Assembly: GCA_963605405.1 (NCBI GenBank) | Contig: CAVCUP010000011.1 | Span: 1-64,000 of the forward strand | Direction of reading: 5' to 3' | Length of the DNA: 64,000 nt | From: Paratractidigestivibacter sp963605405 | Lineage (GTDB): Bacteria; Actinomycetota; Coriobacteriia; Coriobacteriales; Atopobiaceae | Part shown: positions 25,001 to 34,216 of the stretch, one piece after another | Position numbering within the stretch: position 1 is the first letter of the stretch | How the letters are laid out: each line of letters begins with the position of its first letter | Notes under the pieces: model-generated | Database searches by the model: none | What the model saw: only the letters and a program-made list of their open reading frames with translations | What the model was told of the DNA's origin: nothing | Translations under genes and position numbers: made by a program

Positions 25001-26724
25001 AAGGCCACGGGGCTCGAATCGGCGTACGCGAAGGCCTCCTCGGCGCTCGTGTCAGACGACGCGCCCTGGGGATAGACCACGGTGTCCTGATAGGTCGACG
25101 TGATCCCCGCGTCAAAGCGCAGGCCGCCGACGAGGGCCTGGGTAAGCTCCTCGTACGCGGCGTAGCCCGTCTCGTCATTGACCTTAAAGGTGATCCAGGT
25201 GTAGCCGAGGTCTCTGTTGCACGCCTCGATGGTGATGTTGCCGCCGGAAACGAGGTGGATGCCCTTGATAATGTCCTCGTCGGTGAACCAGCGGTACATC
25301 ACGCCGTCGATATCGAACTCATCGCCCGTGGCGTACTGGGCGAAGTCGGAGTCGACAGGAACGGGCATGGCGACCTCGACGCTGTCAAGATCAACAGGGA
25401 CGCTAAAGCGGTTGGTGCCGTCGAAGTAAGCGCCGTTGTCGAAGGTGTGCTTGAGCACGTCCTCGCCCATCGGGGCGTCGGAGGTCACCTGCACGATGGA
25501 GCCGGACGGCGAGGAGTAGCTCACGCACGCGACGCCGTAAGCCTGCTCCTGGTCGGTAAAGGGCTGGTTGATGAGCTCGATGTAGCCAAGGTCGCTACTG
25601 TCCTCGACCGCCACGCCCTCGGGAATGTTGTCGACAATGAAGTGCAGCTCGTAGTGGGTGCGCTCAGCAATGGTGGAGCCGCCCTCGCTGCCCTCGACCT
25701 TCACGGAATAGGCGCCCTCGCGCACAGTCGCGCCCTCAAGGCTGCCGGTAAGGGCGATCTTGGACTCGTCGAAGGTGCTGAACTCGCCCGCGTTCTCGGA
25801 CGCGCCCTCGTAAGCGACCTCAGAGAGCACGGTGGTGTTGACGCTGCTCGCGCCAACTGGGAACGAGCGCTTGAGCTCGAGGTTCACGACGCCGGGGGCG
25901 GTATCGCTCGAGGCGTTGCAAGAGACGGACGCCTCGATAGAGAGCTTCTCGCCGCGGACGTCGGCCTCGACGGTCTTGGTCAAGGTAAGGGGAGACGAGT
26001 CGTCCTCGTCGTCAGTCTCGTCGTCGGTCTCGGTCGCCTCGGTGCCGTTGACCTCGTCGGCCATGACCTTGAGGGCGCTCGAGGGGAGCATGTTGAGGAC
26101 GAGAAGGGCCGCGAGGATGAGGCTCAGGGTCGCCTTGAAGCGCAGCTTCTTGGCGCCGTAAAGGGCCGCGGCGGCGAGAATGACGGCAATGGCGACGGCC
26201 GCGATGGTCGCCGAGTTATCACCGGTGCTGGGGATCTTGCCGGAGGTCTTGGTACCGTTGGTACCGTTGGTGCCGTTGGTACCGTTGGTGCCGTTGGTGC
26301 CGTTGGTACCGTTGGTGCCGTTGGTGCCCGCGTCGGCAGCGCCCGAGTCGCTCGCCTTCTTGGCGAGAAGGGCCGTCGTGCTCACCGACTCGCCGTCGGC
26401 GGTCTCGGCGCCCTCCGAGGTCTCGGAGCCGCCCACAAGTGTCCAGCCGTCGGGGGTCTTGAACGAGACCTTGTGGTCCACAAGGTCTATGCCGACCTTG
26501 TTGGTGCCCGTGACGGTGATCTGAACCTGGTCGTCCGCCACGCCTTCGGTCGAGGCAGTGACGTCCAGCGTCAGGTACTCGAACGGGTCGATCTCGGTCT
26601 CGGTCTCATCTGCCAGGGCCGTGCCAGGCACAAACGCCAGCACCAGCGCAAAGATCGCCAGAAGCGACCCCAGCAGCATCCCGGTGCGCTTAGCCACCGG
26701 GCGCTCGTTGAGCATAGCTGCCAC
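22048..26724 (-). CDS. Giant secreted/surface protein with internal sorting-type signal
   Basis: 1,558 residues from the GTG at 26724 (GGAG five bases away). The signal peptide is LLGSLLAIFALVLAFVPGTALA (about 18-39) and is followed by a beta-rich domain. An Asn-Gly-Thr repeat spacer (about 133-158) leads to IPSTGD, a hydrophobic helix (AAVAIAVILAAAALYG) and the basic KKLRFK: a complete LPxTG-like wall-sorting signal only 160-195 residues in. A second signal-like segment (LSLILAALLVLNMLPSSAL) and an acidic Asp/Glu stretch follow at once. The remaining 1,300 residues include Ig-like regions, a hydrophobic helix (about 890-920), heptads (LDEMNETLEAVDTTVNTINV) and no C-terminal anchor. Function unknown; possibly an adhesin or toxin-like protein. 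Confidence 0.85.
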   Translation of the reverse strand: MAAMLNERPVAKRTGMLLGSLLAIFALVLAFVPGTALADETETEIDPFEYLTLDVTASTEGVADDQVQITVTGTNKVGIDLVDHKVSFKTPDGWTLVGGSETSEGAETADGESVSTTALLAKKASDSGAADAGTNGTNGTNGTNGTNGTNGTNGTNGTKTSGKIPSTGDNSATIAAVAIAVILAAAALYGAKKLRFKATLSLILAALLVLNMLPSSALKVMADEVNGTEATETDDETDDEDDSSPLTLTKTVEADVRGEKLSIEASVSCNASSDTAPGVVNLELKRSFPVGASSVNTTVLSEVAYEGASENAGEFSTFDESKIALTGSLEGATVREGAYSVKVEGSEGGSTIAERTHYELHFIVDNIPEGVAVEDSSDLGYIELINQPFTDQEQAYGVACVSYSSPSGSIVQVTSDAPMGEDVLKHTFDNGAYFDGTNRFSVPVDLDSVEVAMPVPVDSDFAQYATGDEFDIDGVMYRWFTDEDIIKGIHLVSGGNITIEACNRDLGYTWITFKVNDETGYAAYEELTQALVGGLRFDAGITSTYQDTVVYPQGASSDTSAEEAFAYADSSPVAFVYTGNVEVGEKETKITYLAGLRSSQEAEGETEVGDVDLLDTTTFSAYRISTDIVTDEDGNESAESVESAAADIEVTPCSADDDVFQMVLTVSNDQLNSDAQLMGVSYNDEKKSAAIDILKAMYSYVSNLKVYMSNGSTNAFGVPEEGVDLPLFDGESYSAAVSEDESDSGAASEASIASLSADDESAAGNDAVALASDDEPVSGVVAFTPGVVVCHGINWTPVVAVGGVPVTAVAMTPAVSADAELNARSMQLIYRKTSSDSKSDSRVKSVLSSAVTTGLGINHAINLVMVLGPSLFNVATAAFTIAGFVGSFIMELTQDGNQYTVNDVMDKLDEMNETLEAVDTTVNTINVKLDEQSAKTNWQQQANTYTNLKSFLCSSTTNNIFMGMDEVLGNYYELDDAGNKTTTKCSRATTISHMPEEAIKALKNFLKVVNKNAINKGFAGGIGGAYTALHNVLVPGDAVTENMLDIYSEYVNTKYNWDVETKAAKRAFLASLMIMYNNAYALYSADLAVQLYEAEEGERQGIMSFQMAELQSYSNDITAVLYGQVDWDQLKEDYPGETKTTADGSISVKDVDIQKLLAANPGKTYDEIVQEHYFTPSKYMTAATDSEYTSVTFLSSDSANPVSYAKGMYALAAAYDESCFGRAYLSGNTADLSNSWKPQCSFSKNELKRMTDRLNALPESMRPIITVTNDDGTTTTRAVQNIAEEMEAVGFKSQQPNVKFKKQLLTVDTSTLLDREWKILGGGGVNPELWSHNGDTTELWATVLASDQNPTDEVDRYSDNALNWNYFLSDYGYKVYFHETKTIFFWKVKKTIRQQYAQELSSSSDRLISSVSLGNKISNPEDYIVLSVSDLKTRNSKWGGNKFGSEFESQIAWRYGTVFNLKTGDIIENQLLYAIEIQNPTAAMHSILTFANVPSCVRLEYYAFGTLNITQNGRGALFSSASMGYQPNWYSQQVEDSDSYSGSQNESIDIRRFNKDIE
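26251..26329 (-). repeat. 9-bp minisatellite encoding Asn-Gly-Thr repeats
   Basis: Eight consecutive units of GGTACCGTT or GGTGCCGTT plus a partial ninth. Each unit encodes one N-G-T in the surface protein spacer just before IPSTGD. Unit length is a multiple of three, so slippage changes spacer length without shifting frame. Confidence 0.9.
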
Positions 26725-26803
26725 AACATCTCCTCTCGCCTCACCGCCAGCAGCGGTGTCTAAATGATCAGCATTTTATTTTAGGCCCTCTTCAAAACCC
26801 CAT

Positions 26804-26824
26804 AAACAGACAGACCGTCTGTTT
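26804..26824. promoter_or_regulatory. TetR-type operator upstream of the giant surface protein
   Basis: AAACAGAC (26804-26811), five bases, GTCTGTTT (26817-26824): a perfect palindrome of the kind bound by TetR-family repressors. It lies 80 bases before the GTG start, near the expected -35 region. No TetR gene is in the window. Confidence 0.5.
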
Positions 26825-27008
26825 AAGCACCTCTTGCAGCCCAGACGCCAACCCGAGCGTTGCTTAGCGCTCTTTAGTTCTCTTTAGCATTACTTGGCCC
26901 TACTTAGCGAATCCCTGCGAGCCTGCGCACGATTCGGGGCACTCACAACCCGCCCCTCGCCTACCCCAGCGCCCCTGAGGTCTCGTTCGCCCTCCCGGCA
27001 CAACAAAG

Positions 27009-27092
27009 CGCCGGCCCCGACCGGAGGTTTTCGTACAAAGTGCTTCTAAGCGCGAGGTCACTTTGTAGAAAATCCTCCGGACGGGGCCGGCG
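27009..27092 (-). terminator. 34-bp imperfect hairpin downstream of groEL
   Basis: Arms 27009-27042 and 27059-27092 match at 30 of 34 positions, from CGCCGGCCCCG outside to ACAAAGTG inside, with a 16-base loop. It begins about 35 bases after the groEL stop and has no long T-run. It probably protects or ends the groESL transcript, or is a repetitive palindromic element. Confidence 0.55.
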
Positions 27093-27126
27093 CGATGGGT
27101 CGATCTAGGCGAGCGAGGCTTTAGGC

Positions 27127-28767
<1,641 letters not shown>

Positions 28768-28839
28768 AGTAATTAGTCCTTTCTGGTGACGCGGGCAAGT
28801 CGCAGGCCCGCGCCAGGGATTGACGAGAAATGCGGGCCG

Positions 28840-29130
28840 CTAGTCCTCGATGACGGCGTAGATGTCGTCGGCGCGAAGAAGCAGGAAGTCCTCGCCGTCG
28901 ACCTTGACCTCGTTGCCGCCGAACTTGCCGTAGTAGACCTGGTCGCCGACCTTGACGTCGATGGCGACGCGCTCGCCCTTATCGTTGACCTTGCCGGCGC
29001 CCACGGCGACGACCTCGCCGCGCTGGGGCTTCTCCTGCGCGCCGCTGGAGATGTAGAGGCCGCTGGAGGTCTTCTCCTCCTTGGGAGCGGGCTTGACGAG
29101 AACGCGATCGCCGAGAGGCTTAAGAGTCAT
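28840..29130 (-). CDS. groES: Co-chaperonin GroES (Hsp10)
   Basis: 96 residues. Opening LKPLGDRVLVKP and a complete mobile loop (EEKTSSGLYI). AGAAGGAGGAAAC precedes the ATG. I saw no CIRCE (TTAGCACTC-N9-GAGTGCTAA) or HAIR element upstream, so regulation is not evident. A TATTAT -10-like box lies about 70-80 bases upstream. Confidence 0.98.
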   Translation of the reverse strand: MTLKPLGDRVLVKPAPKEEKTSSGLYISSGAQEKPQRGEVVAVGAGKVNDKGERVAIDVKVGDQVYYGKFGGNEVKVDGEDFLLLRADDIYAVIED

Positions 29131-29418
29131 GATGTTTCCTCCTTCTGGGGTGCGTCCGGGCTCGAATCCGGCCGGGCGCTTTGTCCAACGGTCTGAATAA
29201 TACCCAGTGCGCCGGGGTTATACATCGCGAATTGAAAAAATCTCACACGCGGCACTTAGATTTTGTGATGCCGCAAAGGATAGGGCCTTTGCGGAAAACC
29301 GTCGTCAGCCGCAGCGACGCCCATTTAGAACAGTTGCCGGCCCCGGGCTTATGCCCGTGCTAGCTTAAACTCGAGGTGCAGAAGCACTCGGTCCTCGTCG
29401 AGTCGGGAGCGTGGTGAA

Positions 29419-31683
29419 GTGCGGAGATTACTGACGAATTTCGGCAGCGCAATATCGCACATCGAAGAAAGACCGTTCCTTCTGCTGTGGACCTATCTCT
29501 TTCTCGCGACCCCATACGTAGCGTTCCCCGGCATCCAGAGCGGTAAAACGAACGCCGCCGCCTGCATCGCGGCGGGAATCCTCGTCGTGGGAATTATCTG
29601 GAAGCTCCATCCCGCTCCGACGAGCATCTTTCTTCCGCCAAGAATCCGAGGCAGCATCGCCATCCTCGGAGTTGCGGCGTTCCTCCCTTACGCTATTTTC
29701 GAGCTCGGCTCGATGCCCTGGATTCTTCACCCAACCACCGATACGTTGACCGGCTTTTGGAAAGAGCCCCTGGCCGGCCCCTTCCGCTTTATTGACACGG
29801 CGGTTGGCTACGTCCCACTGCTTCCGGGCAGCGCCCTGGCCGCTTACCTGTTTGCCTCTCGCCCAAAGTCCGAGCAGATATCCAGAGGATTGAGCAGGCC
29901 TTGCCCGAGACTACTTCTCGAACTCGTTTTTGCCGGCCTGCTCAAACAGCCCCTCAATGACGCCCCTGTAGGCCAGCCCCTTCTCAAGTGCCTGCATTTT
30001 GTTCTTGGCGCCTGCCTGGCCCTCGCTATCGTCGCGGCGGTCTCGAGAGAGCGCGACCGTGAAATTGACTGCCTGCTTGCCTATGCTCTTGGCATCCTAT
30101 TGTGGAATGAGGCCTCGCGCGTCGTAGGGCCTCCCCCGTTGGACCCCTTTGTCGTGGGCTCGTTAGTAGCGCTCCTTAGCTTTGGCACGACCCTCCTGAT
30201 CATCGTCGTGACGCTCAGCCGACCAAAACAGCCTCGGGGCAACGAGCGGGAACTCCCCCGGAAGCCCTCCGAATATCTTTGCCAACTTGAAGGCTGCGCC
30301 AATCTGTCCGCCGCAGAACGCGGCTGCCTCAATCTGCTGGTCGACGGCAATGCGAGCTCAGAAATAGCCGCGCAGCTTGGGAAATCGCCCTCGACCGTCC
30401 GCGTCTTATTAAGCCGTTCCTACAGGAAGCTCGGCGTGTCCAACGCGGCCGAACTCATGGCCAGCCTCGAGGAGAAGCGTCTTCTCGCCGCCGGCATCAC
30501 GGCCGACGCAGGACAGGCCCAATCACATGAAGCCTCCCGCTGGGGATGCTTTGACGGGGCGTTCCTTCTTCTAGCCGCGCTGCCGCTCTGGCACTATGAC
30601 CTTGCCTGGGGAATCGGCCGTGAATTGTACCTGCCCCTGGGAACGGGCCTGTTTGCCGCAGGGATACCCCAACTGCTGGGAACAGAGCCGCGACAAGCGA
30701 GGTTGCCGCGGCCCATCGTCCATGTTCTCGGCGGACTGTGCGTAGCGCTCAAGGTGCTTCAAGCTGTTTGCGAAGATTCACGTGGCATAGACTTAGCCCT
30801 GGTCGCCTCCCCCTTCTTCTTTGGAGTCGCATTCACGCTTGGATCAAGCGACAAGGACCGCCCCGTTCAGTTTCGCGGAATTGATTTTCCGCCCGTTCTT
30901 CTCGCGCAAGCAATCGGCGTGCTCATCGAAGAGCTTTGGAGAGACCACGGCTATTTTTCCATCCTTGCCCCGCTTACACCCCTAGCCATCGCTTTGACGG
31001 CAAACGGCGCAGCCCTGCTATGGCGGATCGACCGCAAGGTCGCGGCCCCCTTGCTGCTTGGATGCGCGGGGCTGTTCTCATGCCTTGTCCTGCTTGGAGC
31101 GGCATCAATCTTTGAGGCCATCGCTTTGTCTTGCTGCGCCGTCAGCTTCTGCATGGCCTTCATGCTTGCTCGCACAACCGAAGTGCTCGCAACCCCGCTT
31201 CCCCATCTCGCCCCCAGCCTAGGCCTCGGAATACTGGCCGGGGACGTCCTGGTCGGCTCATTTGCGGATCGTCTTGTGTTTAACGACACCGCGCTTCGCT
31301 ATTTTGGCGGGCAATCGGGGCTATACGCCGCAGGCGGCGCAAGTCTCGGAATACTGTCCTTTGCCATGGCCCTAGCCGTAACCGCCTACTCGCTGCGCCT
31401 CTCGAACGACATGGACGCTGACGCGCTGCGAGGGCGGCTGAGTCCAGCTGGCCGAGAAACCAGGGTCTTGGCGCTCTTTACCGCCAAGGGGCTCACCGAG
31501 CAAGAGGCGATTGTGATGTCAAAAATCGCCGAGGGTTTAAGCGGACCGGAGATCTCGGAGACCATCAACTACTCCCGAGGGACCGTGAACAACCTGCGCC
31601 TCAGCGGGTACTCGAAGCTCGATATCCATAGCAGAAAGGAACTAATCTCCTATATTTCTGCAGGTATAGGGCCTGTAAACTGA
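29419..31683 (+). CDS. Double LuxR-type membrane regulator
   Basis: 754 residues from a GTG at 29419. It reads as two regulators in tandem. Half one has about eight membrane helices (residues 15-280) and then a LuxR helix-turn-helix (LSAAERGCLNLL, ASSEIAAQLGKSPSTVRVLL, SYRKLGVSN; about 296-352). Half two has about ten helices (370-660) and then a second HTH (LTEQEAIVMSKIAEGLSGPE, YSRGTVNNL, KLDIHSRKELISYI; about 690-750). Single-unit proteins with an N-terminal membrane domain and C-terminal LuxR HTH are characteristic of Coriobacteriia. The first HTH is closer to consensus. It presumably senses a membrane or wall-active signal and controls the ABC operon that follows on the same strand. Confidence 0.85.
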   Translation: MRRLLTNFGSAISHIEERPFLLLWTYLFLATPYVAFPGIQSGKTNAAACIAAGILVVGIIWKLHPAPTSIFLPPRIRGSIAILGVAAFLPYAIFELGSMPWILHPTTDTLTGFWKEPLAGPFRFIDTAVGYVPLLPGSALAAYLFASRPKSEQISRGLSRPCPRLLLELVFAGLLKQPLNDAPVGQPLLKCLHFVLGACLALAIVAAVSRERDREIDCLLAYALGILLWNEASRVVGPPPLDPFVVGSLVALLSFGTTLLIIVVTLSRPKQPRGNERELPRKPSEYLCQLEGCANLSAAERGCLNLLVDGNASSEIAAQLGKSPSTVRVLLSRSYRKLGVSNAAELMASLEEKRLLAAGITADAGQAQSHEASRWGCFDGAFLLLAALPLWHYDLAWGIGRELYLPLGTGLFAAGIPQLLGTEPRQARLPRPIVHVLGGLCVALKVLQAVCEDSRGIDLALVASPFFFGVAFTLGSSDKDRPVQFRGIDFPPVLLAQAIGVLIEELWRDHGYFSILAPLTPLAIALTANGAALLWRIDRKVAAPLLLGCAGLFSCLVLLGAASIFEAIALSCCAVSFCMAFMLARTTEVLATPLPHLAPSLGLGILAGDVLVGSFADRLVFNDTALRYFGGQSGLYAAGGASLGILSFAMALAVTAYSLRLSNDMDADALRGRLSPAGRETRVLALFTAKGLTEQEAIVMSKIAEGLSGPEISETINYSRGTVNNLRLSGYSKLDIHSRKELISYISAGIGPVN

Positions 31684-31705
31684 CTCTTTCCCCTATTTCA
31701 TACCC

Positions 31706-31735
31706 TTGTTTACGGACAGACAAAGCCCCTATTTG
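31706..31735 (+). promoter_or_regulatory. Candidate promoter of the ABC operon
   Basis: TTGTTT (31706-31711), 18 bases, TATTTG (31730-31735). CCCCTATTT occurs just upstream of the -35 (31690-31698) and again over the -10 (31726-31734), a possible regulator site. The promoter is about 60 bases ahead of the 19-codon ORF. Confidence 0.35.
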
Positions 31736-31795
31736 GCATCCTCGTCCTGACGGGCGCCCTAAACCCAACAGACAAGATGAACAAAGGAGCGACAG

Positions 31796-31855
31796 ATGTC
31801 CGATTCTACGACCGCGCCGCGACTCCGGCGCACATTTATCGCCGCTGGCTTGTGA
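31796..31855 (+). CDS. 19-codon ORF leading the ABC operon
   Basis: ATG with an excellent AAAGGAG six bases upstream; it encodes MSDSTTAPRLRRTFIAAGL and stops seven bases before the next gene's start. It could be a leader peptide that delivers ribosomes to the following gene, or the truncated start of a membrane protein (RRTFIAAGL resembles the beginning of a membrane helix). There are no Cys/Ser/Thr-rich lantibiotic-like features. Confidence 0.45.
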   Translation: MSDSTTAPRLRRTFIAAGL

Positions 31856-31862
31856 GCCCAAG

Positions 31863-32525
31863 ATGAACACGAAAGAACGCCGAACGTTGATTTTGGTCAT
31901 CGTACTTGCTTTGGCATGTCTGGCCGCTGGCCTGATTCTTAACGCCTCAGCATCAACCTCAAAACAGGCACGGGAACCTTCCGCTCCGCTCGTCTTTACC
32001 GCCGGGTCGACCGTTGAACTCAACAGTGCCTCCAACGAAGCCCGTTATATAAGAAGCGATGGCGTCGAAGCCGAGGTGGAATTCGGCTGGAGCGGCTCAA
32101 TGGAGCTGACCGTCGAGAAAGCAGTGCTGTTCAAGGGCACCAGGGCCGCCGAGAAGGCAGGCGAGCTCGGCGCGGTCTCTCATGAAGACGACGACCGACT
32201 TTTGCTCGTGACGTGCCGGCTAAAGAATGTGGATGCGACGCCCACGCGCACCGATAATTCTGGTCGGGCCGCCTTTTCCGCCTCTGTTTTTTCTGTTCCG
32301 GACCTGGAGCTCAGGTACTTCTCGGCATCGGCCGAGTCAAACGATGCCCACGACTACTTCTCATTTCAGCTCGACAAGAACGAAGAAATTGAGTTCACTC
32401 TCGGGTATCCCTGGCAAAGCAGCAAGAACGGAGCCCTCGGCGAGATTCCCGAGTTCATGGCCCCGGGAATCGACGGCGCAAAAGGTCATTACCTCATCAA
32501 CCTCGCAACGACGATTGAGGAGTGA
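31863..32525 (+). CDS. Single-pass extracytoplasmic protein of the ABC operon (DUF5027-like)
   Basis: 220 residues. N-terminal membrane helix/signal (LILVIVLALACLAAGLILNA) without a lipobox cysteine, then a beta-rich domain with LVFTAGSTVELNS, MELTVEKAVLF, LLLVTCRLKNVDA and FSFQLDKNEEIEFTLGYPW. The layout resembles the second such protein at the end of the operon. Both recall DUF5027-type proteins that accompany ABC exporters; the family name is tentative. Its stop overlaps the next start (GTGA). Likely a sensor or immunity-type partner outside the membrane. Confidence 0.6.
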   Translation: MNTKERRTLILVIVLALACLAAGLILNASASTSKQAREPSAPLVFTAGSTVELNSASNEARYIRSDGVEAEVEFGWSGSMELTVEKAVLFKGTRAAEKAGELGAVSHEDDDRLLLVTCRLKNVDATPTRTDNSGRAAFSASVFSVPDLELRYFSASAESNDAHDYFSFQLDKNEEIEFTLGYPWQSSKNGALGEIPEFMAPGIDGAKGHYLINLATTIEE

Positions 32526-33382
32526 TCCCGGTGGCTTCCCTTATTCGAATGGAGCTCGGCAAGGCATTCCGAAATCCATGGTTTCTCGTCTCGTCGGCAA
32601 TTTCCACCGCCCTCGCCGTTGCAAGCGCCGTCGGAAACATCGTTTATCACTGTGAGTACGGCGTTTTCGAGCTCTATACACACAAGTATGTTTCCCCCGT
32701 GCCCGACAGTTGCTTCAAGTGGTGGATATCGTTGGATTTTCTGCAGCCGACGTCGTCGCTGCTGTTCCACCTTCTGCCATTACTGTCCGTCATCCCATAC
32801 GCATGGTCATACCAGACGGAGCTGCAATGCGGCTATCTTGGGCAAGTCCTGTCACGAACTAGGCGCCGCGACTACCTGGTAGCAAAGGGCATAGCGGCTT
32901 TCTCAAGCGGCGCAATGGTGGCAGCGGCACCGTTGCTCATTAACTTCCTGCTGCTTGCAGCGTTTATACCGGCCTATATACCCGACATCACAGAAGTGCT
33001 CTACCTGGGCGTATATCCAGATGACATCTGGTCTTGGTTCTTCTACAATGCGCCGGTCGCGTACGTCCTTCTTTTCTCGGCGCTGGCCTCGCTCATATGC
33101 GGGCTCTGGGCGCTCTTTGTCCTATCCCTGTCCTACCTTATCGAGAACCGCGTGGCCTTGCTTTTGAGCCCCTACCTCGCAAGCCTCATTCTTCAATTTC
33201 TGAGCGAGCGCATCTACCTTGTGCTCGGAATCAACGGCCCTCAGCTAGGGCTCGCCGCAAACATGCGGGCCGGCACAGAGAGCTACGCGCAGGTTTGGTG
33301 GGTTATCGCGCTCGAGTGCACCGCCCTGTTCCTCGCTTCCTTTCTTCTCACAAACAGACAGGTGAGGGGGGACGTGCTGTGA
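32522..33382 (+). CDS. ABC transporter permease, subunit 1
   Basis: 286 residues from a GTG that overlaps the upstream stop by four bases. About six membrane helices; the MELGKAFRNPWF start and a helix-rich body (LLFHLLPLLSVIPYAWSY, FYNAPVAYVLLFSALASLI) resemble ABC-2 type exporters. It has no motif defining a substrate. Probably pairs with the next permease and the ATPase. Confidence 0.75.
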   Translation: MIPVASLIRMELGKAFRNPWFLVSSAISTALAVASAVGNIVYHCEYGVFELYTHKYVSPVPDSCFKWWISLDFLQPTSSLLFHLLPLLSVIPYAWSYQTELQCGYLGQVLSRTRRRDYLVAKGIAAFSSGAMVAAAPLLINFLLLAAFIPAYIPDITEVLYLGVYPDDIWSWFFYNAPVAYVLLFSALASLICGLWALFVLSLSYLIENRVALLLSPYLASLILQFLSERIYLVLGINGPQLGLAANMRAGTESYAQVWWVIALECTALFLASFLLTNRQVRGDVL

Positions 33383-34215
33383 GGCGCTCGCCGCTACATC
33401 TCGACCTTACAGAAGGATTGCGGGAAGTCGGCAAATGGTATTTCGTCTGCGCTGCGCTCGCCGCATCGTCGGCCATTTCCTTCGCGCTCACCGCTCGGGC
33501 AAGAGGGTTCAGCCCCGATGAGGCGCCGTGTAACTTCGGCAACCTGACGGCATGCGCTTTTGCTGGGATGGAGGCGTTCTTACCTTCACCAAGCGAGCCG
33601 TTCCAGTTTCCCGTGAGCTGGGCGCTCATGATGCTTCTAGTCACCTATATGACTCTGGGATACCCCTATCGCGACCTCATGGGGTTTGGTCAAAAGGTGC
33701 TCATATCGAGCGCGAACCGACGCTCGTGGTGGCTAAGCAAATGCGTCTGGACCACAGTGTGCGTCCTGCTCTTTTGGGCCGTGTTCCTCGGTGTTACCGC
33801 CTTGGCCTCAATGGTCCTAGGCAGTGGCCTGGGACTCGAGATATCCCCGAGCATCGAAAAGGTCCTGCGCCTGCGTATCCCGGTCAGGTTCAATGAAATG
33901 GACTATTTGGCTTTCCTGTGCTCAATCCCGCCGATTACCATCGCACTTTGCCTGGCTCAGCTCTGCTTATCCCTGTTTGTAACTCCCATGATCAGTTACC
34001 TCGCGATGTTTTCCCTGCTGTTCCTTTCCGCCTTCTACTATCAGGCACCGTTTTTGCTCGGCAACTACCTTATGGCGCTCAGAACACCGGGATTTGCCGG
34101 GTCAGGGTTTCACCCGGCTTGGGGGGTACTACTCGCCGTTCTGCTCTCTATGTGCTCAATCGCCATCGGCGACAAGCGTTTCTCCCACATGGATATTCTC
34201 GAAAAGGAGTCGTGA
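33379..34215 (+). CDS. ABC transporter permease, subunit 2
   Basis: 278 residues from the GTG at 33379, which overlaps the preceding stop (GTGA); the frame is open upstream but only as a shadow of the first permease. About six helices, including WYFVCAALAASSAISFAL, WALMMLLVTYMTLGYPY and a C-terminal GVLLAVLLSMCSIAIG. RDLMGFGQKVLISSANRRSW resembles the cytoplasmic coupling loop of ABC-2 permeases. Forms a heterodimer with subunit 1 by inference. Confidence 0.72.
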   Translation: MRRSPLHLDLTEGLREVGKWYFVCAALAASSAISFALTARARGFSPDEAPCNFGNLTACAFAGMEAFLPSPSEPFQFPVSWALMMLLVTYMTLGYPYRDLMGFGQKVLISSANRRSWWLSKCVWTTVCVLLFWAVFLGVTALASMVLGSGLGLEISPSIEKVLRLRIPVRFNEMDYLAFLCSIPPITIALCLAQLCLSLFVTPMISYLAMFSLLFLSAFYYQAPFLLGNYLMALRTPGFAGSGFHPAWGVLLAVLLSMCSIAIGDKRFSHMDILEKES

Positions 34216-34216
34216 C

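Larger units (their letters stand above)
26725..27126. other. Intergenic region between surface protein and groEL
   Basis: 402 bases without a gene. It contains a TetR-type palindrome (26804-26824), TAAAAT-like -10 candidates near 26776-26784 for the surface-protein gene, and a long hairpin (27009-27092). Bases 26830-27000 show only irregular CTTAG/CTTTAG-like repetition and nothing I can name. Confidence 0.6.

Noticed and set aside
26251..26329. Short regular repeats as a CRISPR or origin iteron array
   Set aside because: The 9-bp units are in frame with a protein and encode N-G-T repeats.
29155..29180. tRNA T-arm-like CTCGAATC sequence upstream of groES
   Set aside because: No acceptor, D- or anticodon arm around it and the stem does not form five pairs.
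29130..29300. CIRCE or HAIR heat-shock operator before groES
   Set aside because: No sequence close to TTAGCACTC-N9-GAGTGCTAA or CTTGAGT-N7-ACTCAAG was found.
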